Source: Alphaproteobacteria bacterium (GTDB lineage: Bacteria > Pseudomonadota > Alphaproteobacteria > ATCC43930 > CGMCC-115725). Taken from it: a DNA stretch of 14,090 bases. Below, in pieces: positions 1 to 7,153 of the stretch. A model generated the notes under the pieces. It was not told the DNA's origin. It worked only from the letters and a program-made list of their open reading frames with translations, and made no database searches. The translations under genes were made by a program, and so were the position numbers. Location of the stretch: positions 1-14,090 of the forward strand of contig JAFAHP010000130.1 in the NCBI GenBank assembly GCA_019237175.1. The letters are read 5' to 3'. Numbering within the stretch: the stretch's first letter is position 1; each line of letters begins with the position of its first letter.

Positions 1-1
1 C

Positions 2-1150
2 CTCAAAGACGTCATGCTGATGCTGATCGCCCAACAGAACGCCAAGGGCGGAGTGATGGGCCGTCAGCTTCAGCCGGTCGTCGTTGATCCTCACTCCGAC
101 TGGCCGACTTTTGCCGAGAAAGCGCGCGAGCTGTTGTCAGTCGAGAAAGTGGCGGCGGTGTTCGGCTGCTGGACTTCAGTGTCGCGCAAATCGGTGTTGC
201 CGGTGTTCGAGGAACTCAACGGCATCCTGTTGTATCCGGTGCAGTACGAAGGCCAGGAGTGCAGCCGCAATGTCTTCTACACTGGCGCTGCGGTGAACCA
301 ACAGGCGGTCCCGGCGGTCGACTACCTGATGAACCAGGTCAATGTGAAGCGCTGGGTGCTGGAGGGCACCGACTACGTCTATCCACGCACCACCAACAAG
401 ATCCTCGAAGCCTATCTGGCGGCCAAAGGTGCCGCACCCGCCGACATCATGATCAACTATACGCCGTTCGGTTATTCCGACTGGCAAGCGGAGGTCGCCA
501 AGATCAAGGCCTTCGGCTCCGCCGGCAAAAAGACCGCCGTCGTTTCGACAATCAACGGCGATGCCAACGTGCCGTTTTACAAAGAACTCGGCAATCAGGG
601 CGTCAAGGCGACCGACATCCCGGTGGTCGCGTTCAGCGTCGGCGAACAGGAACTCGCCGGCATTGACACCAAACCGCTGGTCGGTCATCTCGCCGCCTGG
701 AACTATTTCCAGAGCCTAGACACCCCGTTAAACAAGCAGGTCGTCTCCGACTTCAAGAAATCGGTCAACGACAACAAGCGGGTGTTCAACGATCCGATGG
801 AGGCGCATTTCATCGGTTTCAACATGTGGGTTAAGGCGGTGGAAAAGGCCGGCACGACCGACCACGACCCGGTGATCGACGCAATGGTGGGCGTCTCGTA
901 CCCAAACCTGTCGGGCGATTACTCGACGATGATGCCGAACCATCATCTGACCAAGCCGGTGCTGATCGGCGAGGTGCAGGCCGACGGCATGTTCAATGTG
1001 GTGTGGCAGACTGGCGGTCTGGTCGTTGCGCAGCCGTGGTCGCCCTATCTTCCGGAGAGCAAGAACCTGATCGGCGACTGGCTGCCGCCGATGTCATGCG
1101 GCAGCTACGATGTCGTCGCGGGCAAGTGCGTGGGGGCGAAAAAGGCCTGA
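2..1150 (+). CDS. urtA: Urea ABC transporter substrate-binding protein UrtA (5' end missing)
   Basis: Periplasmic receptor that binds urea and delivers it to the UrtB/UrtC channel. The reading frame is open from base 2, so the gene begins upstream of the window. 382 residues are visible, while full UrtA proteins are usually about 420-440 residues, so the signal peptide and the first strand of lobe 1 are probably what is missing. It has the type I periplasmic binding fold of the Leu/Ile/Val-receptor family. UrtA-like stretches include VFGCWTSVSRKSVLPVFEEL followed by a LLYPVQYEGQE segment, and a C-terminal WSPYLPES with a DWLPPMSCG tail. The stop lies 5 bases before the urtB start, so the two are co-transcribed. 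The related amide receptor FmdD is the main alternative; the downstream long-form UrtB, with UrtC, UrtD and UrtE, argues for urea. The promoter is outside the window. Confidence 0.93.
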   Translation, partial: LKDVMLMLIAQQNAKGGVMGRQLQPVVVDPHSDWPTFAEKARELLSVEKVAAVFGCWTSVSRKSVLPVFEELNGILLYPVQYEGQECSRNVFYTGAAVNQQAVPAVDYLMNQVNVKRWVLEGTDYVYPRTTNKILEAYLAAKGAAPADIMINYTPFGYSDWQAEVAKIKAFGSAGKKTAVVSTINGDANVPFYKELGNQGVKATDIPVVAFSVGEQELAGIDTKPLVGHLAAWNYFQSLDTPLNKQVVSDFKKSVNDNKRVFNDPMEAHFIGFNMWVKAVEKAGTTDHDPVIDAMVGVSYPNLSGDYSTMMPNHHLTKPVLIGEVQADGMFNVVWQTGGLVVAQPWSPYLPESKNLIGDWLPPMSCGSYDVVAGKCVGAKKA

Positions 1151-1155
1151 ACGGG

Positions 1156-2796
1156 ATGAGCCGGGGTCCGCGGGAGGGGCGTCGCTGCCGTCGTTCTTCC
1201 CCGCATGGCCTCTTCGCCTGCGTTCTGCTCACCGTACTCCTGACGCTTTCAGCACCGGTACGCGCGCAGCAAGAGCCGTTTGCCAATATCGCCTCCATGA
1301 CGGCGGATGTGGAGGCGCAGGGCGTTACCGCGCTCGCGGTGTCCGGCAATCCGCGCGCGGCCACGGTCATCAACGCCTTGCGCGACGGCAAACTCTATAC
1401 CTGGAAATGGCCGCGGCCTGATTGCCCGTTATACATCCGCACCGACACCGGCTTTGTCGATGCGCGCAGCGGCGCGCCCGTCACGACACCGGCGGCGTCG
1501 AACCTGCGGCGGGTCATCGTCAACGACTCGGTGCGCGCCGCGATCGAGATCGCCGAAGGCGCGCTCGACTTATCTTCGCCGTCCTCGGCCGCACGCCTCA
1601 AAGCGGCCGAGGTGTTGTTCCAGGCCTCCGATCCCGGCGCATTGGCACTGGTTGAGAAGGCGCTCGCCAAAGAGCACGATGCCAATGTCGCCCGGGTGCT
1701 GCGCCAAGCGTACGCAGCAGGGCAGCTGAAATCCGGCACCGGATCGGTAGCCGAGCGGCTCGCTGCCGTGCGGGAATTGGCGGCGCGCCCGGATCTGTCG
1801 ACCCGCAGCCTGTTGTCCTCGCTGCAAAGCCAGCCGCCGGCGGTGGCGGCGGCGATCACAACGGCGATCGGCGCGATCGACTACAAGCTGAAACTGTGGG
1901 GACTCGCCGAAAACGTCTATTACGGCATCAGTCTCGGCGCGGTGCTGCTGCTCGCCGCTTCGGGGCTCGCCATCACATTTGGCGTAATGGGCGTCATCAA
2001 TATGGCGCATGGCGAGATCGTGATGGTCGGCGCCTACACGACCTTTGTCGTGCAGCGCGTGATCGCGGCTTTTGCCCCTGCCTTGGACCAATTCGGTCTG
2101 CTGATCGCGGTGCCCGCGGCCTTCGTCGTCGCCGGCGCTCTGGGCGTTCTGATCGAACGCACGCTGATCCGATTTCTCTATGGGCGGCCGCTCGAGACTT
2201 TGCTCGCCACCTGGGGTCTCAGCCTGATCCTCCAGCAGGCGGTGCGCAGCATTTTCGGCCCGACTAACCAGGACGTGTCGTCGCCCGAGTGGATGAGCGG
2301 CTCCATCGCGTTTGGCGGGCTGACGCTGACGATCAACCGGCTGTGGATCATTCTGTTCGCAATCCTCGTGCTCGGCGCGCTGATGGCGGTGCTGCGCTGG
2401 GGCAGGCTTGGACGCAATATTCGCGCGGTGACCCAGAACCGGCGCATGGCGGCGGCAATGGGCATCCGCACCCCATTGGTTGACGCGTTGACCTTTGGCC
2501 TCGGCTCCGGCATCGCCGGCATGGCCGGCGTCGCATTGAGCCAGATCGACAACGTCAGCCCCAATCTCGGCCAGAACTACATCATCGACAGTTTCATCGT
2601 CGTCGTTGTCGGTGGTGTCGGCAATCTGTGGGGCACCCTGTTCGGCGCGATGATCCTTGGTGTCGTCGATAAGTTCGTCGAGCCGTTTTTCGGCGCGGTA
2701 CTCGCCAAGATTGCGGTGTTGGTTTTCCTTGTCCTGTTTATCCAGCGTCGCCCGCAAGGGCTGTTCCCACTCAAGGGTCGCGTTGCCGAGGCGTGA
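1156..2796 (+). CDS. urtB: Urea ABC transporter permease UrtB, long form with N-terminal periplasmic domain
   Basis: Inner-membrane permease, one half of the urea channel. The 546-residue product has three parts. Residues 1-37 look like a signal peptide: an Arg-rich start, a hydrophobic run LFACVLLTVLLTL, and a likely cut after PVRA. Residues 38 to about 244 are a soluble, helix-rich Ala/Leu/Arg region that resembles degenerate HEAT-type repeats. From about 246 to the end is a LivH-type permease with many membrane helices, including GVINMAHGE and the NLWGTLFGAMILG segment. The ATG at 1156 was chosen because it follows the urtA stop by 5 bases and gives a clean signal peptide. The frame extends further upstream (an ATG at 1003), but that part overlaps urtA. 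Proteobacterial UrtB commonly carries this extension, while cyanobacterial UrtB lacks it. The stop overlaps the urtC start. Confidence 0.93.
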   Translation: MSRGPREGRRCRRSSPHGLFACVLLTVLLTLSAPVRAQQEPFANIASMTADVEAQGVTALAVSGNPRAATVINALRDGKLYTWKWPRPDCPLYIRTDTGFVDARSGAPVTTPAASNLRRVIVNDSVRAAIEIAEGALDLSSPSSAARLKAAEVLFQASDPGALALVEKALAKEHDANVARVLRQAYAAGQLKSGTGSVAERLAAVRELAARPDLSTRSLLSSLQSQPPAVAAAITTAIGAIDYKLKLWGLAENVYYGISLGAVLLLAASGLAITFGVMGVINMAHGEIVMVGAYTTFVVQRVIAAFAPALDQFGLLIAVPAAFVVAGALGVLIERTLIRFLYGRPLETLLATWGLSLILQQAVRSIFGPTNQDVSSPEWMSGSIAFGGLTLTINRLWIILFAILVLGALMAVLRWGRLGRNIRAVTQNRRMAAAMGIRTPLVDALTFGLGSGIAGMAGVALSQIDNVSPNLGQNYIIDSFIVVVVGGVGNLWGTLFGAMILGVVDKFVEPFFGAVLAKIAVLVFLVLFIQRRPQGLFPLKGRVAEA

Positions 2797-3938
2797 TGCG
2801 CGCCGAGCGCCTTACCGTCGTCACTCTTGGTTGCGTCCTTGGGGGAGCGGTGCTGCTGGCCGCGCTGAACCTGTTAACCGCGCCGGCGAGCGATTTACAC
2901 GCCCCCAATTTCGTCATCTCCCTGGTGGGCAAGTATCTCTGTTACGCGATCCTCGCGCTGGCCATCGATTTGGTCTGGGGCTATGCGGGGATCCTGACAC
3001 TTGGCCACGGCGCATTCTTTGCCCTCGGCGGCTATGCAATGGGCATGTATTTGATGCGCCAAATCGGCGTGCGCGGGGTGTACGCCAACCCTACCCTCCC
3101 CGATTTCATGGTCTTCATCGGCTGGAACAAGCTGCCTTGGTACTGGTACGGCTTCGACCATTTCTGGTTTGCAGTAGCAATGGCGATGCTGGTTCCGGGA
3201 ATATTGGCCTTTGCCTTCGGCTGGTTTGCATTCCGCTCGCGCGTCTCGGGCGTCTACCTGTCGATCATCACCCAGGCGCTGACCTACGCGCTGATGCTCG
3301 CTTTTTTTCGCAACGACATGGGTTTTGGCGGCAATAACGGGATGACCGATTTCAAGGAAATCCTGGGTTTCCCGCTCAACCGGGAAACGACTTCGGTCGG
3401 TTTGATGCTGATCACCGCTCTGGTGTTGTCGGCGGCGTTCGTGCTGACCCACGCCATGACCGGTTCGCGCTTTGGCAAGGTGCTGATTGCGGTGCGCGAC
3501 ACCGAATCGCGGACGCGCTTTCTCGGCTACCGGCCGGAATCCTACAAGCTCGTCGTCTGGCTCGCATCGGCGATGATCGCCGGCATCGGGGGCGCGCTTT
3601 ACGTGCCGCAGGTCGGCATCATCAATCCCTCGGAATTCGCCCCCGGGAACTCGATCGAGGCGGTGATCTGGGTGGCCGTCGGCGGGCGCGGCACGCTTGC
3701 CGGCGCCGTGCTCGGGGCAATCCTCGTCAATCTCGCCAAAACCATGCTGACCAGCGCGCTGCCGGAGGTCTGGCTGTTCGCCATCGGCGCGCTGTTCATT
3801 TTGGTCACGCTGTTCCTGCCGCGTGGCATCATGGGCTTGTTCACGACGTGCTTACCGGCGGTGGTCCCGGAGGCCACGCCCGATGCCGTGCCGGGAATCG
3901 CGGCCGCCAAGTCGGCCGCCAGCGAGATCGCCGGATGA
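2793..3938 (+). CDS. urtC: Urea ABC transporter permease UrtC
   Basis: Second membrane subunit of the urea channel, of the LivM family; it pairs with UrtB. The product is 381 residues from the GTG at 2793. The adjacent ATG at 2796 would give 380 residues, and both overlap the urtB stop, which implies translational coupling. Visible family features are the early LVWGYAGILTLGHGAFFALG segment, the WYWYGF loop, the SRVSGVYLSIITQALTYAL helix, the GNNGMTDF loop and the cytoplasmic RDTESRTRFLGY loop expected to contact the ATPases, followed by a Gly-rich IAGIGGALYVPQVG helix. The last 30 or so residues are an Ala/Pro-rich tail without obvious function. A run of seven T at 3302-3308 encodes a Phe pair and keeps the frame. 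The stop overlaps the urtD start as ATGA. Confidence 0.94.
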   Translation: MMRAERLTVVTLGCVLGGAVLLAALNLLTAPASDLHAPNFVISLVGKYLCYAILALAIDLVWGYAGILTLGHGAFFALGGYAMGMYLMRQIGVRGVYANPTLPDFMVFIGWNKLPWYWYGFDHFWFAVAMAMLVPGILAFAFGWFAFRSRVSGVYLSIITQALTYALMLAFFRNDMGFGGNNGMTDFKEILGFPLNRETTSVGLMLITALVLSAAFVLTHAMTGSRFGKVLIAVRDTESRTRFLGYRPESYKLVVWLASAMIAGIGGALYVPQVGIINPSEFAPGNSIEAVIWVAVGGRGTLAGAVLGAILVNLAKTMLTSALPEVWLFAIGALFILVTLFLPRGIMGLFTTCLPAVVPEATPDAVPGIAAAKSAASEIAG

Positions 3939-4678
3939 CCGGCGCAACGCTGCTCTATCTTGACGGCGTCACCGTCTCGTTCGACGGCTTCAAGGCGCTC
4001 AACGCGCTGTCCCTGGTTCTCGAACCGGGCGAGATGCGGGCGGTGATCGGCCCTAACGGAGCCGGCAAAACGACAATGATGGACGTGATCACCGGCCGCA
4101 CCAAGCCCGATACCGGGCGCGTCGTGTACGGCGAAAACTCCGACCTGACCCGGCTCGACGAACCCGCGATCGCGCGGCTCGGCATCGGCCGCAAGTTCCA
4201 GCGGCCGACGGTGTTCGAACCGCTGACGGTGCACGACAACCTGATGCTAGCGCTGGCTGGAGACCGCAATCCGTGGTTTGCCCTGTGGGCGCGCGAGACG
4301 CCCTCTGAGCGCGCGCGGCTCGACGAGCTGCTGACGACGATCCGCCTCGTCGACGACCGGGACCGTCCGGCCGCCGATCTTTCTCATGGCCAGAAGCAAT
4401 GGCTTGAGATCGGCATGCTGCTCGCGCAGGACCCTCGCCTGCTGCTGGTCGACGAACCCGTGGCCGGGATGAGCGACGCGGAGACCGAGGAGACTGCCGA
4501 CCTGTTGCGAGAAATCAACCGCACCCGCAGCGTCGTGGTGGTCGAGCACGACATGGCCTTTGTGCGCGCACTCGGCGTCAAAGTGACAGTGCTCCACGAG
4601 GGATCGGTGTTAGCCGAGGGGTCGATCGACAGGATCCAGGATGACCCGCGGGTCATCGAGGTCTATCTGGGGCGTTAG
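3935..4678 (+). CDS. urtD: Urea ABC transporter ATP-binding protein UrtD
   Basis: Cytoplasmic ATPase of the LivG type that, with UrtE, powers urea import. The 247-residue product has all ABC motifs: Walker A GPNGAGKTT at residues 39-47, a Q-loop at KFQRPTVF, a signature LSHGQ at 149-153 (the His variant is usual for UrtD), Walker B LLLVDEPVAGM with D173/E174, and the switch His at H205 in VVVEHD. The LivG-type insertion between the Q-loop and the signature is present. The ATG at 3935 was chosen because it overlaps the urtC stop (ATGA) and begins at the usual point before the first strand; the frame is open further upstream, but that part lies within urtC. Only 3 bases separate its stop from urtE. 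Confidence 0.95.
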   Translation: MTGATLLYLDGVTVSFDGFKALNALSLVLEPGEMRAVIGPNGAGKTTMMDVITGRTKPDTGRVVYGENSDLTRLDEPAIARLGIGRKFQRPTVFEPLTVHDNLMLALAGDRNPWFALWARETPSERARLDELLTTIRLVDDRDRPAADLSHGQKQWLEIGMLLAQDPRLLLVDEPVAGMSDAETEETADLLREINRTRSVVVVEHDMAFVRALGVKVTVLHEGSVLAEGSIDRIQDDPRVIEVYLGR

Positions 4679-4681
4679 GCC

Positions 4682-5377
4682 ATGCTCGAGGTAGAGGCGC
4701 TCGACCTTTACTATGGCGCCAGCCACGCGTTGCGCCGAGTCGGCCTGACGGCGAAGAAAGGCGAGGTGACCTGCGTCCTCGGCCGCAATGGAGTCGGCAA
4801 GACCAGCGTGTTGCGCGCAATTTTCGGCTTGCTGCCGACCCGCTCCGGGCAAATTCGTTGGGAAGGAGAGGACATCAGTCGATTGGCCGCCTATGACCGG
4901 GCACGGGTAGGTTTGGCGCTCGTCCCCCAAGGCCGCGAGATCTTCCCTCGGCTGACCGTCGAAGAGAACCTCGAAACCGGGTTTTCCATCCTGCCGCGCA
5001 GCCTGCGCTACGTCCCCGACGAGATCTACACGCTGTTTCCCGCTCTGAAGAACATGTTGAAGCGGCGCGGCGGTGACCTCTCCGGCGGTCAGCAGCAGCA
5101 ACTCGCCATCGCCCGCGCGCTTGTCATGCGGCCGCGCTGTTTGCTCCTTGACGAGCCAACCGAAGGTATCCAACCGTCAATCATCAAGGATATCGGCCGC
5201 GTCATCGCCACCCTCGCCAAGCGGGGCGACATGGCTATTCTCTTGGTCGAGCAGTATTTCGAGTTTGCCCGCGACCTCGCTGCGGCGTTTTTTGTGATGC
5301 AGCGCGGCGCGGTCGTGCTCTCCGGTCGCCGCGACGACATGGACGAAGCGGCGGTGCGCAGCTTTCTGACGGTGTGA
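4682..5377 (+). CDS. urtE: Urea ABC transporter ATP-binding protein UrtE
   Basis: Second ATPase of the urea importer, LivF type, 231 residues. The motifs are complete: Walker A GRNGVGKTS at residues 34-42, Q-loop in LVPQGREIFPRLTVEENL, signature LSGGQ at 133-137 followed by QQQLAIARAL, and Walker B CLLLDEPTEGIQPSII with D157/E158. The switch-His position reads VEQ (Q191), which is normal for LivF/UrtE proteins and not a defect. The ATG at 4682 is 3 bases after the urtD stop. This is the last gene of the urt operon in the window. Only 11 bases separate its stop from the stop of the opposing response regulator gene, and I see no intrinsic terminator there, so transcripts from both sides probably run into each other. 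Confidence 0.95.
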   Translation: MLEVEALDLYYGASHALRRVGLTAKKGEVTCVLGRNGVGKTSVLRAIFGLLPTRSGQIRWEGEDISRLAAYDRARVGLALVPQGREIFPRLTVEENLETGFSILPRSLRYVPDEIYTLFPALKNMLKRRGGDLSGGQQQQLAIARALVMRPRCLLLDEPTEGIQPSIIKDIGRVIATLAKRGDMAILLVEQYFEFARDLAAAFFVMQRGAVVLSGRRDDMDEAAVRSFLTV

Positions 5378-5388
5378 ACCGATTCTGG

Positions 5389-6108
5389 TCAGCCGCTTTC
5401 GACAGTAGGGGTGAAGATGTAGCCTGTGCCGCGCACGGTCCTGATCATCGTGGGTTTCTGCGGATCATCCTCGAGCTTGCGGCGCAACCGTCCGACCTGC
5501 ACGTCGATCGTACGGTCAAAGGGCCCTGCCTCCCGGTTGCGGGCAAGATCCAGCAACCGGTCACGTGTGAGCACCTGGTTGGCATTGGTGACGAAAGCCG
5601 CGAGCAGGTCAAATTCGCCGGTCGTCAGCCGGACCTCCCTTCCCGAAGGGGAGAACAGCTCTCGGCTCGACAGATCGAGGTGCCACCCGGAAAAATGCGC
5701 CCGCAACCGCTGCGGGGAAACGCGCTCGCCGATGCGGGTGGGCACGCGCCGCAGCACGCTTTTTACCCGAGCAAGCAGTTCCCGCAGATGGAACGGCTTT
5801 GGCAGGTAGTCGTCGGCGCCCATTTCGAGGCCGATGATGCGGTCAACGGTTTCGCCGCGCCCGGTCAGAATGATAATGCCGATATTTGAGTCCTCACGAA
5901 GCGAACGCGCCAGCGTCAATCCGTCTTCTCCCGGAAGCATTAAATCAAGGATCACGAGATCGACTGCCGATTGCGCGATGACGCGGCGCATTCCCGCGCC
6001 ATCATGTGCTGTCGACACCCGATAGCCTTCGCTGGACAGATAGTCCTGAACCATGTCGCAGATCTCTTTTTGATCGTCGACTATCAGGATGTGGCCGGTC
6101 TCGCTCAT
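5389..6108 (-). CDS. OmpR-family response regulator (orphan)
   Basis: Two-component DNA-binding regulator, 239 residues. The receiver domain (about 5-120) has the acidic pair D11/D12, the phosphoacceptor D55 in VILDLMLPGEDG, T82 in IIILTGRGE and K104 in YLPKPF, so it should be phosphorylated normally. The winged-helix domain (about 135-235) shows LTTGEFDLL, the recognition-helix region IDVQVGRLRRKLEDDP, and the wing ending RGTGYIF. The start was set at the ATG whose first base is 6108 (MSETGH); a longer frame to 6171 would run through the inverted repeat upstream and add residues not typical of the family. No histidine kinase gene is in the window, so the partner kinase is elsewhere. It is divergent from the sigma factor gene and convergent with urtE. 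Its target genes cannot be named from sequence; self-control is suggested by the upstream repeats. Confidence 0.92.
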   Translation of the reverse strand: MSETGHILIVDDQKEICDMVQDYLSSEGYRVSTAHDGAGMRRVIAQSAVDLVILDLMLPGEDGLTLARSLREDSNIGIIILTGRGETVDRIIGLEMGADDYLPKPFHLRELLARVKSVLRRVPTRIGERVSPQRLRAHFSGWHLDLSSRELFSPSGREVRLTTGEFDLLAAFVTNANQVLTRDRLLDLARNREAGPFDRTIDVQVGRLRRKLEDDPQKPTMIRTVRGTGYIFTPTVESG

Positions 6109-6132
6109 CGCGGTTTGTATCGCCAATTGCCC

Positions 6133-6160
6133 AGCCCCCGACTCTCCACACCCGGGGGCT
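6133..6160. repeat. 8-bp perfect inverted repeat upstream of the response regulator
   Basis: AGCCCCCG at 6133-6140 and CGGGGGCT at 6153-6160 can pair over 8 GC-rich base pairs with a 12-base loop. The element lies 24 bases before the response regulator start, within its probable leader. Neither strand has a T-run after it, so it is not an intrinsic terminator. It could be an operator for a dimeric repressor or a leader hairpin that affects translation. Confidence 0.55.
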
Positions 6161-6175
6161 ACCGCTCCCAATTTC

Positions 6176-6206
6176 CTTATACATATAGTTACAAAATCTT
6201 ACATAA
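6176..6206 (-). promoter_or_regulatory. Candidate promoter/operator of the response regulator with tandem TTAC repeats
   Basis: This AT-rich island stands out from its GC-rich surroundings. GTTACA at 6188-6193 and CTTACA at 6198-6203 are direct repeats exactly 10 bp apart. That is the arrangement OmpR-family regulators usually bind: two half-sites on one helix face. A third, weaker copy, TTATACAT, begins at 6177, and another TTACA is at 6232-6236. On the minus strand, a -10-like TATAAG (6176-6181) has the repeats spanning its -35 position, which would suit autoactivation. The -35 hexamer itself is poor. This is inference from pattern only. Confidence 0.4.
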
Positions 6207-6302
6207 AACCGGCCTGCCTGACATTTTCGGATTACACCGCCCCGATAGAGTCGCGGCTCGGAGATTGGCACCCGCGCCGATCGCCACAATCGGGAGCCCT
6301 GC

Positions 6303-7025
6303 GTGTCCGAGGTTTATCGGGAGATCGAAGCGGAGATCCCGCGTCTGCGCCGTTATGCCCGCGCATTAACGCGAGACGTCGCCGTCGCCGACGATCTTGT
6401 TCAGGATTGTTTGACGCGTGCGCTCGGAAAGCTACATCTTTGGCAGAAAGGTACGGATTTACGGGCGTGGCTGTTTACGATTCTGCACAATCAATATGTC
6501 AATTATGTGCGCCGTTCCGTCCGCGAGGGGGCAGCCGTCGGCTTGAGCGAGACCGAGCCGTTGCTGACACGAGCCCCCCATCAGGGACATCGACTTGAGC
6601 TCCGCGATCTCGAGCGCGCCATTGCCAAGCTCCCTGAGGAGCAGCAATCCGCAATTCTGCTCGTCGGTTTGGAAGGCATGCGGTACGAAGAAGTCGCGGC
6701 CGTCCTCAACGTACCGGTTGGAACAATTCGCTCACGGTTGTCGCGCGGCCGTGAGGCCCTCCGCAAACTCGTGGGAATCGAACCGGATGATCGCCAGCTG
6801 CTCGCGCTGGATGCATCCCGTATAGCCAAAGCTCACGCCGACCATGCGCCGCGCGGATCGAGCCACGATACGCATCGATTGCACACGAACGGCATTACGG
6901 CGCGCCAACCGGAGCCGCCCCGCCAACATGCGTTCCGGAAGGGCGTTACGTCTGGGTTAAGCGACAGCAGAAAGCCTCAGGTGGCAGCTCGCGCATCGGG
7001 AACCAACCGCGCCGCACTGCGTTAA
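6303..7025 (+). CDS. ECF-type RNA polymerase sigma factor with C-terminal extension (orphan)
   Basis: Alternative sigma-70 family factor directing RNA polymerase to a special promoter set. The start is GTG at 6303, with GGGAG at 6292-6296 six bases before it. Region 2 is at about residues 8-72, with ADDLVQDCLTRAL and the DLRAWLFTILHNQYVNYVRR promoter-opening helix. Region 4 is at about 104-157, with LPEEQQSAILL, then YEEVAAVLNVPVGTIRSRLSRGREAL as the -35-reading helix-turn-helix. A typical ECF factor would end near residue 160-170. This one continues to 240 with a His/Arg/Ser/Pro-rich, low-complexity tail whose codon use is less GC-biased at third positions. No anti-sigma gene, NepR or PhyR is adjacent. 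It is divergent from the response regulator and ends before a strong terminator. Subgroup and targets are unknown. Confidence 0.88.
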   Translation: MSEVYREIEAEIPRLRRYARALTRDVAVADDLVQDCLTRALGKLHLWQKGTDLRAWLFTILHNQYVNYVRRSVREGAAVGLSETEPLLTRAPHQGHRLELRDLERAIAKLPEEQQSAILLVGLEGMRYEEVAAVLNVPVGTIRSRLSRGREALRKLVGIEPDDRQLLALDASRIAKAHADHAPRGSSHDTHRLHTNGITARQPEPPRQHAFRKGVTSGLSDSRKPQVAARASGTNRAALR

Positions 7026-7039
7026 TGCTGGAGGCGGGT

Positions 7040-7106
7040 GCCGGGCCCCGCCGTATTTCTGCAGCCCGGCTTGGCAAAGTCTCCCTGTCGCGGGTCTGCC
7101 ACCCGC
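7040..7106 (+). other. Two hairpins preceding the sigma-gene terminator
   Basis: Two small inverted repeats sit just after the sigma stop codon. GCCGGGC at 7040-7046 pairs with GCCCGGC at 7064-7070 (17-base loop). GCGGGT at 7090-7095 pairs with ACCCGC at 7101-7106 (5-base loop). They lie directly ahead of the terminator stem at 7112 and would fold in the mRNA 3' end. Confidence 0.4.
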
Positions 7107-7111
7107 ATCCT

Positions 7112-7153
7112 TGCCGGTATCGGTGCCACCGATACCGGCATTTTCTTGTCTTT
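7112..7153 (+). terminator. Intrinsic terminator after the sigma factor gene
   Basis: A perfect 13-bp stem: TGCCGGTATCGGT at 7112-7124 pairs with ACCGATACCGGCA at 7128-7140, with a 3-base loop. It is followed at once by TTTTCTTGTCTTT (7141-7153). Stem strength and the T-rich tail fit Rho-independent termination on the + strand, 87 bases after the sigma stop. It should insulate mreB from sigma-gene transcription. Confidence 0.85.

Noticed and set aside
176..688. A 170-codon minus-strand frame opposite urtA
   Set aside because: Same reason: it lies wholly inside a recognised gene and shows only complementary codon bias.
1570..2757. A 395-codon open frame on the minus strand opposite urtB
   Set aside because: Its product is His/Asp/Arg/Gln-rich with no domain or ribosome site. 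It mirrors the third-position GC bias of urtB, whose own motifs are clear, so it is a shadow frame.
5249..5260. Missing switch His in UrtE (VEQ instead of VEH)
   Set aside because: LivF/UrtE-type ATPases commonly have Gln here, so it is the family norm and not a defect.
5366..5392. CTGAC/GTCAG inverted repeat between urtE and the response regulator as a shared terminator
   Set aside because: The stem is only 5 bp with a long loop, and no T-run follows on either strand.
6218..6249. CTGACA ... GATAGA as a promoter for the sigma gene
   Set aside because: The spacing (20 bases) and the -10 match are poor, and no EcfG-type GGAAC box is present, so I could not support it.
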